From: Fusobacterium sp.
GTDB taxonomy: Bacteria; Fusobacteriota; Fusobacteriia; Fusobacteriales; Fusobacteriaceae
Assembly: GCF_032477075.1 (NCBI RefSeq)
Contig: NZ_JAWDXO010000022.1
Location: 1-47,879 of the forward strand
DNA: 47,879 bases
Direction of reading: 5' to 3'
Part shown: positions 41,476 to 47,879 of the stretch, in pieces
Numbering within the stretch: position 1 is the stretch's first letter
Layout of the letters: every line of letters begins with the position of its first letter
Position numbers and translations under genes: made by a program
Notes under the pieces: generated by a model
Database searches by the model: none
Seen by the model: only the letters and a program-made list of their open reading frames with translations
What the model was told of the DNA's origin: nothing

Positions 41476-41916
41476 ATGGCATTAATAAATGCAAATCGTA
41501 TTTTATTAAACAAAAGTATGAAAAACAAAAATGAAGCAATTAAGGAAATGGCAAAATTATTTGTTGAAGATGGAATTGTAGACAATTATGATGAATATCT
41601 TAAATCTTTGATGGATAGAGAAGCTATTGCTGAAACTGCTGTAGGTTATGAAGTGGGGCTTCCTCATGGAAAAAGTCCAGCTGTAAAATATCCTGCTGTA
41701 GCATTTGCTAGATTAAGCAACAATATTATGTGGAGTGAAGAGGAACAGGAAACTGCAAAATTTATATTTATGCTTGCTATTCCTTCAGCTGCTGCTGGAA
41801 ATGAACATATTAATATTCTTGTAAATCTTTCTAAAAAAATACTGGATGATGATTTCAGAGAACTTTTATCTAAATCTAATGATGTAGAAGAAATAATGAA
41901 TGCAATAAATAATTAA
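41476..41916 (+). CDS. PTS fructose-type EIIA
   Basis: A 146-residue EIIA of the fructose/mannitol family. The phospho-histidine is in VGYEVGLPHGKSPAVKYP (about residue 63); RLSNNIMWSE and LAIPSAAAGNEHINIL are typical. It accepts phosphate from HPr and passes it to the EIIB encoded downstream. A GGGGG ribosome site precedes the ATG. It lies between the regulator and EIIC. Confidence 0.92.
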   Translation: MALINANRILLNKSMKNKNEAIKEMAKLFVEDGIVDNYDEYLKSLMDREAIAETAVGYEVGLPHGKSPAVKYPAVAFARLSNNIMWSEEEQETAKFIFMLAIPSAAAGNEHINILVNLSKKILDDDFRELLSKSNDVEEIMNAINN

Positions 41917-41947
41917 TTTAAATAAAAATATGGGGAGGAAACAAACA

Positions 41948-43015
41948 ATGAAAAAAACTTTACTTGAACTTAGAAAACATCTTTTATTTGGAACTAGCCA
42001 CATGCTTCCATTTATCGTAGCAGGAGGGGTGCTTTTATCACTAGCTGTTATGATGGGTGGAAAGGGAGCTGTCCCTGATTCTGGACTACTAAAAAATATA
42101 TCTGATATGGGTATTGCTGGCCTTACTATATTCCCTGCTGTTCTTGGTGGATATATTGCTTACTCAATAGCTGACAGACCTGGACTTGCTCCTGGTATGA
42201 TTGGTTCTTGGATTGCTGTTCAACAATACAGTACTGGATTCCTAGGAGCTATCATAGTTGGATTCCTTGCTGGATTTATTGTAAACCAGCTGAAAAAAAT
42301 TAAACTTCCAGCAAGTATGAAATCTGTATCTACAATTTTTATCTGTCCACTGTTTGGGACTTTAATAACTTGTGGTATAGTTATGTGGGTAATAGGAACT
42401 CCTATCGCATTGATGATGGCTGGATTAAATGGGTGGCTGACTGGAATGCAGGATGCTAGTAAAGCTGTTCTTGGAGCTATCCTTGGAGGAATGACTGCAT
42501 TTGATATGGGAGGACCTATTAACAAAGTTGCTACTCTATTTGCCCAAACTCAAGTTGGAGAACATCCTTGGCTTATGGGAGGAGTTGGTATAGCTATCTG
42601 TACACCACCTATCGGAATGGGAGTTGCTACATTCCTAGCACCTAAAAAATATACACAGGATGAAAAAGAAGCTGGTAAAGCTGCTATCCTTATGGGAATG
42701 ATTGGAATTTCTGAAGGAGCTATTCCATTTGCTGTATCAGATCCATTAAGAGTTCTTCCATCTATTGTTGTTGGTGGAATGGTTGGAAATATCATTGGAT
42801 TTATTATGAATGTTATCAACCACGCTCCTTGGGGTGGATGGATTGTACTTCCAGTAGTTGAAGGAAAAATAGGTTACATTATTGGTACTATTGCAGGAGC
42901 TGCTGTCACAGCTATTATGGTAAATACTATGAAAAAACCTGTATCTGAATTAAAAGAAGCTATTGAAGCTGAAAAAGAAGAAGAGGAACTTGAATTAGAA
43001 TTGGATTTTGATTAG
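41948..43015 (+). CDS. PTS fructose-family EIIC permease
   Basis: A 355-residue membrane permease with about nine to ten hydrophobic segments. HLLFGTSHMLPFIVAGGVLL opens the domain; AFDMGGPINKVATLF (about residues 185-200) and EGAIPFAVSDPLRVLP (about 255-270) are signatures of the fructose-type EIIC fold. It takes up and phosphorylates a sugar with EIIA and EIIB. The ATG at 41948 follows GGGGAGG; an in-frame ATG at 41930 overlaps that site and is less likely. The C-terminus is acidic. The sugar could be fructose, mannosylglycerate or a related hexose, because no dedicated catabolic enzyme is linked. Confidence 0.92.
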   Translation: MKKTLLELRKHLLFGTSHMLPFIVAGGVLLSLAVMMGGKGAVPDSGLLKNISDMGIAGLTIFPAVLGGYIAYSIADRPGLAPGMIGSWIAVQQYSTGFLGAIIVGFLAGFIVNQLKKIKLPASMKSVSTIFICPLFGTLITCGIVMWVIGTPIALMMAGLNGWLTGMQDASKAVLGAILGGMTAFDMGGPINKVATLFAQTQVGEHPWLMGGVGIAICTPPIGMGVATFLAPKKYTQDEKEAGKAAILMGMIGISEGAIPFAVSDPLRVLPSIVVGGMVGNIIGFIMNVINHAPWGGWIVLPVVEGKIGYIIGTIAGAAVTAIMVNTMKKPVSELKEAIEAEKEEEELELELDFD

Positions 43016-43098
43016 AATATAAATAGGGTTATATGGGGTAAATTAAAATCATAGAAAATAAATAATTTGTAAATAATTTTTGATAAGGGGGAATTATA

Positions 43099-43416
43099 AT
43101 GAAAATAGTTGCTGTTACAGCTTGTCCATCAGGGGTAGCTCATACATATATGGCTGCTGAAGCTCTTAAAAAAGCTGGAGAAAAATTAGGGGTGGAAATA
43201 AAAGTAGAAACTCAAGGTGGTATTGGTATTGAAAATGTTATTACAGAAACTGATTTAGCAAATACAGATTATGTAGTTTTAACTAAAGAAGTTGCTATTA
43301 AAAATGAAGAAAGATTTAAAGGAAAAAAAATAGTAAGAGTTAAAATAGCAGATGCTGTGAAAAAAGCTGAAGATATAGTAAAAAAACTTATTGAACACTA
43401 TAACTCAAACAACTAA
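43099..43416 (+). CDS. PTS fructose-type EIIB
   Basis: A 105-residue EIIB with the phospho-cysteine in VTACPSGVAHTYMAAEALKK (Cys about residue 9) and the typical ETQGGIGIEN element. It transfers phosphate from EIIA to the sugar bound by EIIC. It is a separate polypeptide 83 nt after EIIC with its own AAGGGGG site, ending at a strong terminator (43446-43484). Confidence 0.93.
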   Translation: MKIVAVTACPSGVAHTYMAAEALKKAGEKLGVEIKVETQGGIGIENVITETDLANTDYVVLTKEVAIKNEERFKGKKIVRVKIADAVKKAEDIVKKLIEHYNSNN

Positions 43417-43445
43417 TTTGCTTATACTCAACTGAAATATAAAAG

Positions 43446-43484
43446 TATCCTCAGAAGTTTTATAACTCCTGAGGATATTTTTTT
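43446..43484. terminator. Bidirectional terminator after the PTS operon
   Basis: TATCCTCAG (43446-43454) pairs with CTGAGGATA (43469-43477), extended by AGTT/AACT inside, followed by seven T on the plus strand; it also closes the converging M23 peptidase gene. Confidence 0.8.
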
Positions 43485-43485
43485 A

Positions 43486-44010
43486 TTAAATATTTTCTGC
43501 ATTATTTAAATATTCTATTGGATTGAGATACAGCATCTTCCTCCACCCCTGTCTTGAATCATCTTTCAGCCATGGATATGGAATCAATGTCACTATTGAA
43601 TAGTGAAGATGATGAGGTTTTCCTGCTGCATTTCCAGTATCTCCCACACTTCCTATCTTCTCTCCTCTTCTTACAAAAGAAAATCTTTTTGTATCTATGG
43701 TTTTTAAATGGGCATAGTAATGTAATCTCCATTTAGGTCCAAGGACTAATACGACATTTCCTCCTGATTTTAAATTTCCCTCATATATGACAAGTCCTAT
43801 TGTAGAGCTTAGTACATTTGTTCCAGATTTAGCAAAAATATCTACTCCTTTATGAGTTATAGATTTTCCCCAAGGATAATACCAGAAACTTTTTTGATTA
43901 TAATCTCTTTTAGTTCCATTCTCTACAGGCATAGAAAATTTTTGAGGTATAATCATTCCACATATCACTATCAGCAGTAAAAATATAAGTATTTTTGATT
44001 TTAGTTTCAT
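43486..44010 (-). CDS. M23-family metallopeptidase
   Basis: A 174-residue exported or membrane-anchored peptidase (hydrophobic N-terminus, about 5-22). The zinc ligands of the LytM/M23 fold are visible: HKGVD (His and Asp, about 53-57) and HHLHYS (about 134-139), with GLVIYEGNLKSGGNVVLV between them and YYAHL supplying the remaining motif. It should cut peptide crosslinks in peptidoglycan or act as a regulator of amidases. The catalytic set looks complete. It is alone on the minus strand. Confidence 0.88.
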   Translation of the reverse strand: MKLKSKILIFLLLIVICGMIIPQKFSMPVENGTKRDYNQKSFWYYPWGKSITHKGVDIFAKSGTNVLSSTIGLVIYEGNLKSGGNVVLVLGPKWRLHYYAHLKTIDTKRFSFVRRGEKIGSVGDTGNAAGKPHHLHYSIVTLIPYPWLKDDSRQGWRKMLYLNPIEYLNNAENI

Positions 44011-44133
44011 TATTTTTCCCCTTTTTATTTATTTTTTTCTAAATCAATATCTAGCAATTTTATACAATACTCCTTTTTCAATTTATGATAATATTAAAAT
44101 ACTTAAAGAAAACCTAAATGAAGGAGGCTTTTA

Positions 44134-44529
44134 ATGGATTTTATAAACTTATTTGAAAATTTCAACACTAATGGAAAACTTTTACTGCCAGAAAAAATAA
44201 TCTCTTTCAAAGATATTCCATGGTCTAAACATCCTGTCTTTGAAGGAGTAGAGTTAAAACATTTACTCACATCAAAAGAAACAGTTGGAGAGTTCAGTTA
44301 CCATTTAGTAAAAATAGCTCCAAATAAGAAAATTGGAACTCATATTCATGAAATACAACTAGAAACGCATGAAGTAATAGCGGGAAGTGGTATTTGTATA
44401 AATTCAGAAAAAAAATTTATATATAAGTCAGGAACTATATCTATTTTTCCAATGAAAATTCCTCATGAGATAATTGCAGATAAAGATGGGTTATATCTAT
44501 TTGCAAAATTTATTCCAGCTCTTCTTTAA
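44134..44529 (+). CDS. Cupin-domain protein
   Basis: A 131-residue single-domain cupin. The motif pair is GTHIHEIQLETHEVIAGSG (about residues 69-87) and SIFPMKIPHEIIADKDGLY (about 104-122), giving the usual metal-binding His/Glu/His set. Small stand-alone cupins bind metals or small ligands, including sugars, and often sit beside AraC-type regulators. Its 3' end overlaps by 20 bp the convergent AraC gene at 44510. The start has AAGGAGG upstream. The ligand is unknown. Confidence 0.8.
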   Translation: MDFINLFENFNTNGKLLLPEKIISFKDIPWSKHPVFEGVELKHLLTSKETVGEFSYHLVKIAPNKKIGTHIHEIQLETHEVIAGSGICINSEKKFIYKSGTISIFPMKIPHEIIADKDGLYLFAKFIPALL

Positions 44530-45283
44530 AAAAATGAATTTTATTAACAGAAAATTGATATTCTAAAGGAGTCATTTTTACTATTTTTTTAAAATTTTTT
44601 ATAAAGTGGCTTTGATCATAAAAACCTGTAGCCAAAGCCACTTCAGATGTCAAAAAAGATTTTTCCAAAAGTTTCTGAGCTTTTCTTATACGATTTTGTA
44701 TTTGAAATTGATGTGGAGTAAGCCCTATGCTCTTTTTAAATCTCCTTATAAAATTAAATTTACTTGAAAATGCAATTTCTGCCATTTTATCTATACTCAA
44801 AATACTTTCTGGGGATATCTCTAAATATTCTTTTATCTTTTCTAAATGTTTATCTCTTTTTTCATTAATATTCCTGTACTTTTCTAAAACTTTTAATCCC
44901 TTTAAAAGTAACTCAATCTCTTCCTTATCTATTTTTTTACTCTCTAATATATTTTCTAGTATAGGTTGTATTATCTTCTGAACTCCTGTAATCCCTTCTT
45001 CCCTTAATAAGTTTTTATTTATACATATACTTAAAAGAGAATATGGACTTAATGCTTCTATTTCATGAGAAATATATGGTGGTATTATGAATATTTGTTT
45101 TAATTTATAATTATAGGACTTCTCTGATATTTTAAGTTTTATTTCTCCTTTTAATATCATTCCAACAATAAAAACAGATACATGATTATGCAAAGGATAC
45201 GAATATATAGAATTTTCACTGATAATTAATTTTATACCTGTATTCAAATAATGAAAAAAATATATTTTTCCTTTTTTTAACAT
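44510..45283 (-). CDS. AraC-family transcriptional regulator
   Basis: A 257-residue regulator. The N-terminal half (about 10-90) is a cupin-like ligand domain (HNHVSVFIVGMILKGEI, PPYISHEIEAL). The C-terminal HTH pair (about 160-250) reads IDKMAEIAFSSKFNFIRRF, KSIGLTPHQFQIQNRI and VALATGFYDQSHFIKNFKK, typical of the AraC/XylS family. It is convergent with and overlaps the cupin gene. It could regulate that gene or the region upstream of 45283. Its own start has GGAGAAAGAG upstream. Confidence 0.9.
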   Translation of the reverse strand: MLKKGKIYFFHYLNTGIKLIISENSIYSYPLHNHVSVFIVGMILKGEIKLKISEKSYNYKLKQIFIIPPYISHEIEALSPYSLLSICINKNLLREEGITGVQKIIQPILENILESKKIDKEEIELLLKGLKVLEKYRNINEKRDKHLEKIKEYLEISPESILSIDKMAEIAFSSKFNFIRRFKKSIGLTPHQFQIQNRIRKAQKLLEKSFLTSEVALATGFYDQSHFIKNFKKIVKMTPLEYQFSVNKIHFFKEELE

Positions 45284-45447
45284 CTCTTTCTCCTCATATT
45301 TTTACTATTATTATGTTTATTATACTAGATATCTTTTAAATTTATTACTGTTATTTATATTTTTACTTTAATATTCTTTCAAATGAAACATATTTTTATG
45401 ATATAATTATCCTGAAACTGATTGATTATATGGGAGGAGATACTTAT

Positions 45448-46227
45448 ATGGAAAATATATCTAATGAGAGTATAAGTCAAAAATATAAAAAAGAAATAGA
45501 TGAGAAAAATAAAATTATTTCACTTCATGAAAAGAATATCAAAAACTTAAAACTTGATATCAATGAAAAAAATAATTCTATATCAAAACTCAAAGAAGAA
45601 AATGAAGAGAAAGACAGGAAACTTAGTAAAAAAAGATTTCAACTTATAATTTGTTCTGTTATTATTATTTTTTTAATTTTTCTTTCTATATTTTTTAAAT
45701 TATCAGAACCTAAATTAGAAGTTGTTGAAGATGTTGTTGAAGATGTTATTGAAAAAGTTAATTCACAAGAAAGTATTCCTGTTGCTCTTATAGATCAAGA
45801 TGAGAATAGAGAAGATGAAGAAATGATAAAAACAGAAATTTCTATACCTAAAGAAATTATTCCTGTTATTCCAGCTCTTCCTACTACTGAAAAAGAGGAA
45901 AAACAACCAATAGAAACAGTAAAAAATGAAATTTCTATACCTAAAGAAATTATTCCTGTTACTCCAGTTCTTCCTACTACTAAAAAAGAAGAACCAAAAC
46001 CAATAGAAACAATAAAAAATGAAAATATAAAAATAAATGAGGTTATCTCTTCTAAACCTAAAAAGCTTATATATTCTGAAGATGAGGTTTACACAAATCT
46101 TATTTGGAAAGGATATAGAGGAGAAAGGGCAATCTATGAATTCCAGAGAGATAATGATATGCCTCAAACTGGAAAAATTGATGAAAAACTTTTAAGAAAG
46201 CTTGGAATAAAACCCAGATTTAAATAG
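45448..46227 (+). CDS. Membrane-anchored protein with internal repeats and peptidoglycan-binding-like C-terminus
   Basis: A 259-residue protein. Residues 1-60 form a charged, coiled-coil-like cytoplasmic segment (KIISLHEKNIKNLKL, SKLKEENEEK). One membrane helix follows (about 68-86, LIICSVIIIFLIFLSIFF). An acidic linker then leads into two tandem 31-residue repeats (EISIPKEIIPV... PTT..., encoded at 45835-46020). The C-terminus resembles a peptidoglycan-binding domain (YTNLIWKGYRGERAIYEFQ, then GKIDEKLLRKLG). The layout suggests an envelope anchor spanning to the murein. The ATG at 45448 follows GGGAGGAGA; an in-frame ATG at 45430 would bury that site. A TATAAT box at 45402-45407 is a likely promoter element. 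Confidence 0.75.
   Translation: MENISNESISQKYKKEIDEKNKIISLHEKNIKNLKLDINEKNNSISKLKEENEEKDRKLSKKRFQLIICSVIIIFLIFLSIFFKLSEPKLEVVEDVVEDVIEKVNSQESIPVALIDQDENREDEEMIKTEISIPKEIIPVIPALPTTEKEEKQPIETVKNEISIPKEIIPVTPVLPTTKKEEPKPIETIKNENIKINEVISSKPKKLIYSEDEVYTNLIWKGYRGERAIYEFQRDNDMPQTGKIDEKLLRKLGIKPRFK
45835..46020 (+). repeat. 93-bp tandem repeat, two copies
   Basis: Two head-to-tail copies of 93 bp (45835-45927 and 45928-46020) within the gene at 45448, encoding 31-residue units that begin EISIPKEIIPV. Several codons differ between copies, but long stretches are identical, so copy number could vary between strains. Confidence 0.8.
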
Positions 46228-46237
46228 TTTAAATAAT

Positions 46238-46280
46238 AAAACCTTCTAGATTAAATAATATTAATTTAGAAGGTTTTTGA
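46238..46280. terminator. Bidirectional terminator
   Basis: AAACCTTCTAGATTAA (about 46239-46254) pairs with TTAATTTAGAAGGTTT (about 46260-46275) with one mismatch, with T-rich tail on the plus strand, between converging genes ending at 46227 and 46308. Confidence 0.7.
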
Positions 46281-46307
46281 CTTTTTTATAAAGTATTTTA
46301 TAATTTT

Positions 46308-47060
46308 TTATTTATTTCTTAAATCACTCTCTTTTGGAATATTTCCTTCTGCTGTTATAGCTGTAAATTTTTCAACTGCATTTTCTATTTCTTCATCATT
46401 TTCTAAGTTTAATGCTTCATCTAATAAAATTCTAAATACATTTTCAAGCTGATAATCATAATATTTATATTTATTTGTCCATTCTGCCAATCCTTTTAAA
46501 AATTCATTTAAATTATCATCTTTTTTCAAAAATTCAGATAATTTTTCTGCATCTTCTATTGTAATTATCTCAAGATTATGTTGTCCATGTACAAAACTAT
46601 GTGCAAATAACAATGGATATATTGCTTTATTCCAGCCATATTTTTCTACTATGCGAGCAAAACTCTCCTCAAAATAACTTGGTTCCTCATGATCTGGGTC
46701 TGTACTTTGAAAAAGTTCTGCATAAAGAAGTACATCCTCCTCATTTGCCAAAGCCAATTCTGTTGCAAAAAATGAACCTCCAGCAGATTCTCCATCCAAT
46801 GAAACTTCATCTTCTGGCTCATTTAAATCTGTTATTTTTTTCACTATTTTACGCATAAATGGATGTAATTCTTCATATTTCACAGCTTCTTTTGCAAAAT
46901 ATTCTTCTATGACTCCTATTGAATCGTCTTCATCTTCATTTTCAAAATCTTCCCATAAGATATCTAAATACCAATTATAATCATCTTGTTCTGATTCATC
47001 AATCCCCTTTAATATTAGTTTCAGTTTCTTTTTAAGCCATTCTTTTGTAAGCTCTGCCAT
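46308..47060 (-). CDS. Acidic hypothetical protein
   Basis: A 250-residue, mostly alpha-helical and very acidic protein with no signal or membrane segment. Clusters include WEDFENEDEDDSIGV (about 36-50), TDPDHEEPSYFEES (about 119-132) and EALNLENDEEIENAVEKF near the C-terminus. Acidic, helical proteins of this sort include inhibitors and immunity proteins, but no toxin gene is beside it and I do not recognise a family. An AGGAGGG site precedes the start at 47060. It ends near a hairpin shared with the converging gene. Confidence 0.6.
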   Translation of the reverse strand: MAELTKEWLKKKLKLILKGIDESEQDDYNWYLDILWEDFENEDEDDSIGVIEEYFAKEAVKYEELHPFMRKIVKKITDLNEPEDEVSLDGESAGGSFFATELALANEEDVLLYAELFQSTDPDHEEPSYFEESFARIVEKYGWNKAIYPLLFAHSFVHGQHNLEIITIEDAEKLSEFLKKDDNLNEFLKGLAEWTNKYKYYDYQLENVFRILLDEALNLENDEEIENAVEKFTAITAEGNIPKESDLRNK

Positions 47061-47271
47061 TCTATATCCCTCCTAGCTATATTTATTTCTGTAAGAAAAT
47101 ATTAGCATACTTCCCAGTTGCATACAAGAAATGAACTCTTGCTTTTTGTCACTTCTTAATTGCCAAAGCTTCTCTTTTTAATATTTATAAATAAATTATT
47201 TATTTCCCATAAAAAATATACCCAAAATTTTAACAATTTAAATTTTTATATTTTCTTCAATTATAGAAAAT

Positions 47272-47318
47272 ACTCTCTTTATAAAAAGTAATTTATCTGC
47301 TTTTTTATGAAGAGAGTA
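47272..47318 (-). terminator. Terminator after the autotransporter remnant
   Basis: ACTCTCTTTATAAAAAG (47272-47288) pairs with CTTTTTTATGAAGAGAGT (47300-47317) with one bulge. It lies about 110 nt past the autotransporter stop. Apart from this hairpin I see no feature in the AT-rich stretch 47061-47430. Confidence 0.55.
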
Positions 47319-47430
47319 CTATTATTTTATTATTTTTATTTATTCCAGATATTTTTAGATATTCTGAATTTTACTGTGTATTTTTGCCAATTCCCTCTTA
47401 TTCATCAGCCAGCCTTTCACTTTTTAATCT

Positions 47431-47879
47431 TTAGAACTTATATCCCAATCCTGCTCCTACTATCCATTCACCTTTTGTTTTGTTTTTATCTGTTCCATTA
47501 TGTGAATCTCTTTCCACTGCATAAGTTCCCTTTAGATCAAAGAGCATTCCACTTTCAAGTTCAAGGGTATATTTTGCATTCAGTCCTATACTAAGCTCAC
47601 TCCTGCTGTCAGTGTACTCTTTCCTTTTTCATGTGGTATTACTTTTTTAAGGTCTATTCCCACTTTTGCTGATGTATAGTCAAATGATTTTGAATCTGTT
47701 TCTATTGCCAGAGTTTTATTTCCCTCTTCTGCTCCATCTTGTTTGATATATGTATATGACAATGTTCCATATGGTTCTAAGAATAGATTATCTCCAATGT
47801 TATGAGAATATCTTCCATTCAAATAGATATCATATGATATATCATTATAGTTTGATGAATAATTTCTTGTTTCAGTTAT
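47431..47879 (-). pseudogene. Autotransporter beta-barrel C-terminus, frameshifted and cut by the window edge
   Basis: From the right edge the minus strand reads SYDIYLNGRYSHNIG, DNLFLEPYGTLSYTYIKQ, SFDYTSAKVGIDLKKVI and KSTLTAGVSLV before a stop at about 47588. In another frame, overlapping this, it continues SELSIGLNAKYTLELES, GMLFDLKGTYAVERD and GEWIVGAGLGYKF with a stop at 47433-47431. This is the end of a type Va autotransporter barrel, with the usual aromatic C-terminal residue. The part between KSTLTAGV and YTDSRSELSI looks shortened, so a deletion with frameshift is likely. Fusobacterial autotransporters are large surface proteins; the passenger domain lies outside the window. An assembly or read error is possible. 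Confidence 0.75.

Noticed and set aside
42220..42819. Minus-strand ORFs inside the EIIC gene
   Set aside because: Antisense shadows of a strongly supported permease.
47307..47594. Plus-strand ORF of 95 codons
   Set aside because: It runs antisense over the autotransporter remnant, has no ribosome site and has a Phe/Leu-rich composition typical of a shadow frame.
1..47879. tRNA or rRNA genes, CRISPR arrays, insertion sequences and integrases
   Set aside because: No cloverleaf, regularly spaced direct repeats or transposase-like protein was seen on either strand; the search was by eye only.

Overview
The window is AT-rich, gene-dense bacterial DNA that looks like a Fusobacterium chromosome. 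The best markers are a patatin-type phospholipase autotransporter of the FplA (type Vd) kind at 32482-34794, a second autotransporter barrel at the right edge, several short MORN-repeat secreted proteins, and a bioF-bioG-bioC cluster. The genus call rests on these families and on composition. The species is not determined, although the gene mix would fit the F. varium/ulcerans/mortiferum side of the genus.

Layout. Positions 1-5900 are accessory. They hold a lone helix-hairpin-helix-like protein, a self-contained two-gene cassette resembling phage lambda rexA-rexB (1165-2903), a frameshifted YbjQ-family gene, two tandem MORN-repeat paralogues, and about 1.3 kb of decayed coding sequence carrying one clean promoter-to-terminator small RNA unit (5164-5270). 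Positions 5963-10234 carry a YczE-like membrane protein, galE with a small downstream gene, a three-gene envelope operon ending in an L,D-transpeptidase, and a broken methyltransferase. Positions 10381-15767 (minus strand) are a likely operon of a glycoside-hydrolase-like exoprotein, truB, typA and an ankyrin lipoprotein. Positions 15929-23101 (plus strand) hold bioF-bioG-bioC, a GNAT acetyltransferase, a nitroreductase, an FMN-binding-like exported protein, a small-ORF transcription unit, an amino-acid-type binding protein and argG.

Positions 23151-32238 (minus strand) are mostly housekeeping genes: a membrane EAL protein with a degenerate GGDEF domain, an RlmCD-like methyltransferase, an FtsL-like protein, rsmH, yggT, pgsA, rimO and pnp. 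Internal terminators at 27825-27863 and 30094-30129 split this run into units. Next come fplA, a TSUP permease, a lipoprotein and manA. The Lsa-type ABC-F gene at 37401-38888 is preceded by a 250-nt leader containing a six-codon peptide (MKKISC) and a complete set of mutually exclusive hairpins ending in an intrinsic terminator. This is the most striking structure in the window. To its right are a PTS operon (PRD regulator, EIIA, EIIC, EIIB), an M23 peptidase, a cupin gene overlapping tail-to-tail with an AraC regulator, a membrane-anchored peptidoglycan-binding-like protein with a 93-bp tandem repeat, an acidic protein of unknown function, and the disrupted 3' end of an autotransporter.

How the genes work together. 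BioC, BioG and BioF would build and release the pimeloyl moiety and condense it with alanine, but bioA, bioD and bioB are not here. The rsmH/ftsL/pgsA/rimO/pnp block serves translation, RNA turnover and envelope growth. The cassettes with their own promoter and terminator (rexAB-like, 5.2 kb small RNA, 20.7 kb small ORF, ABC-F leader) are the parts most likely to repay follow-up. All functional calls come from reading the sequence and recalling families. No database search was run.
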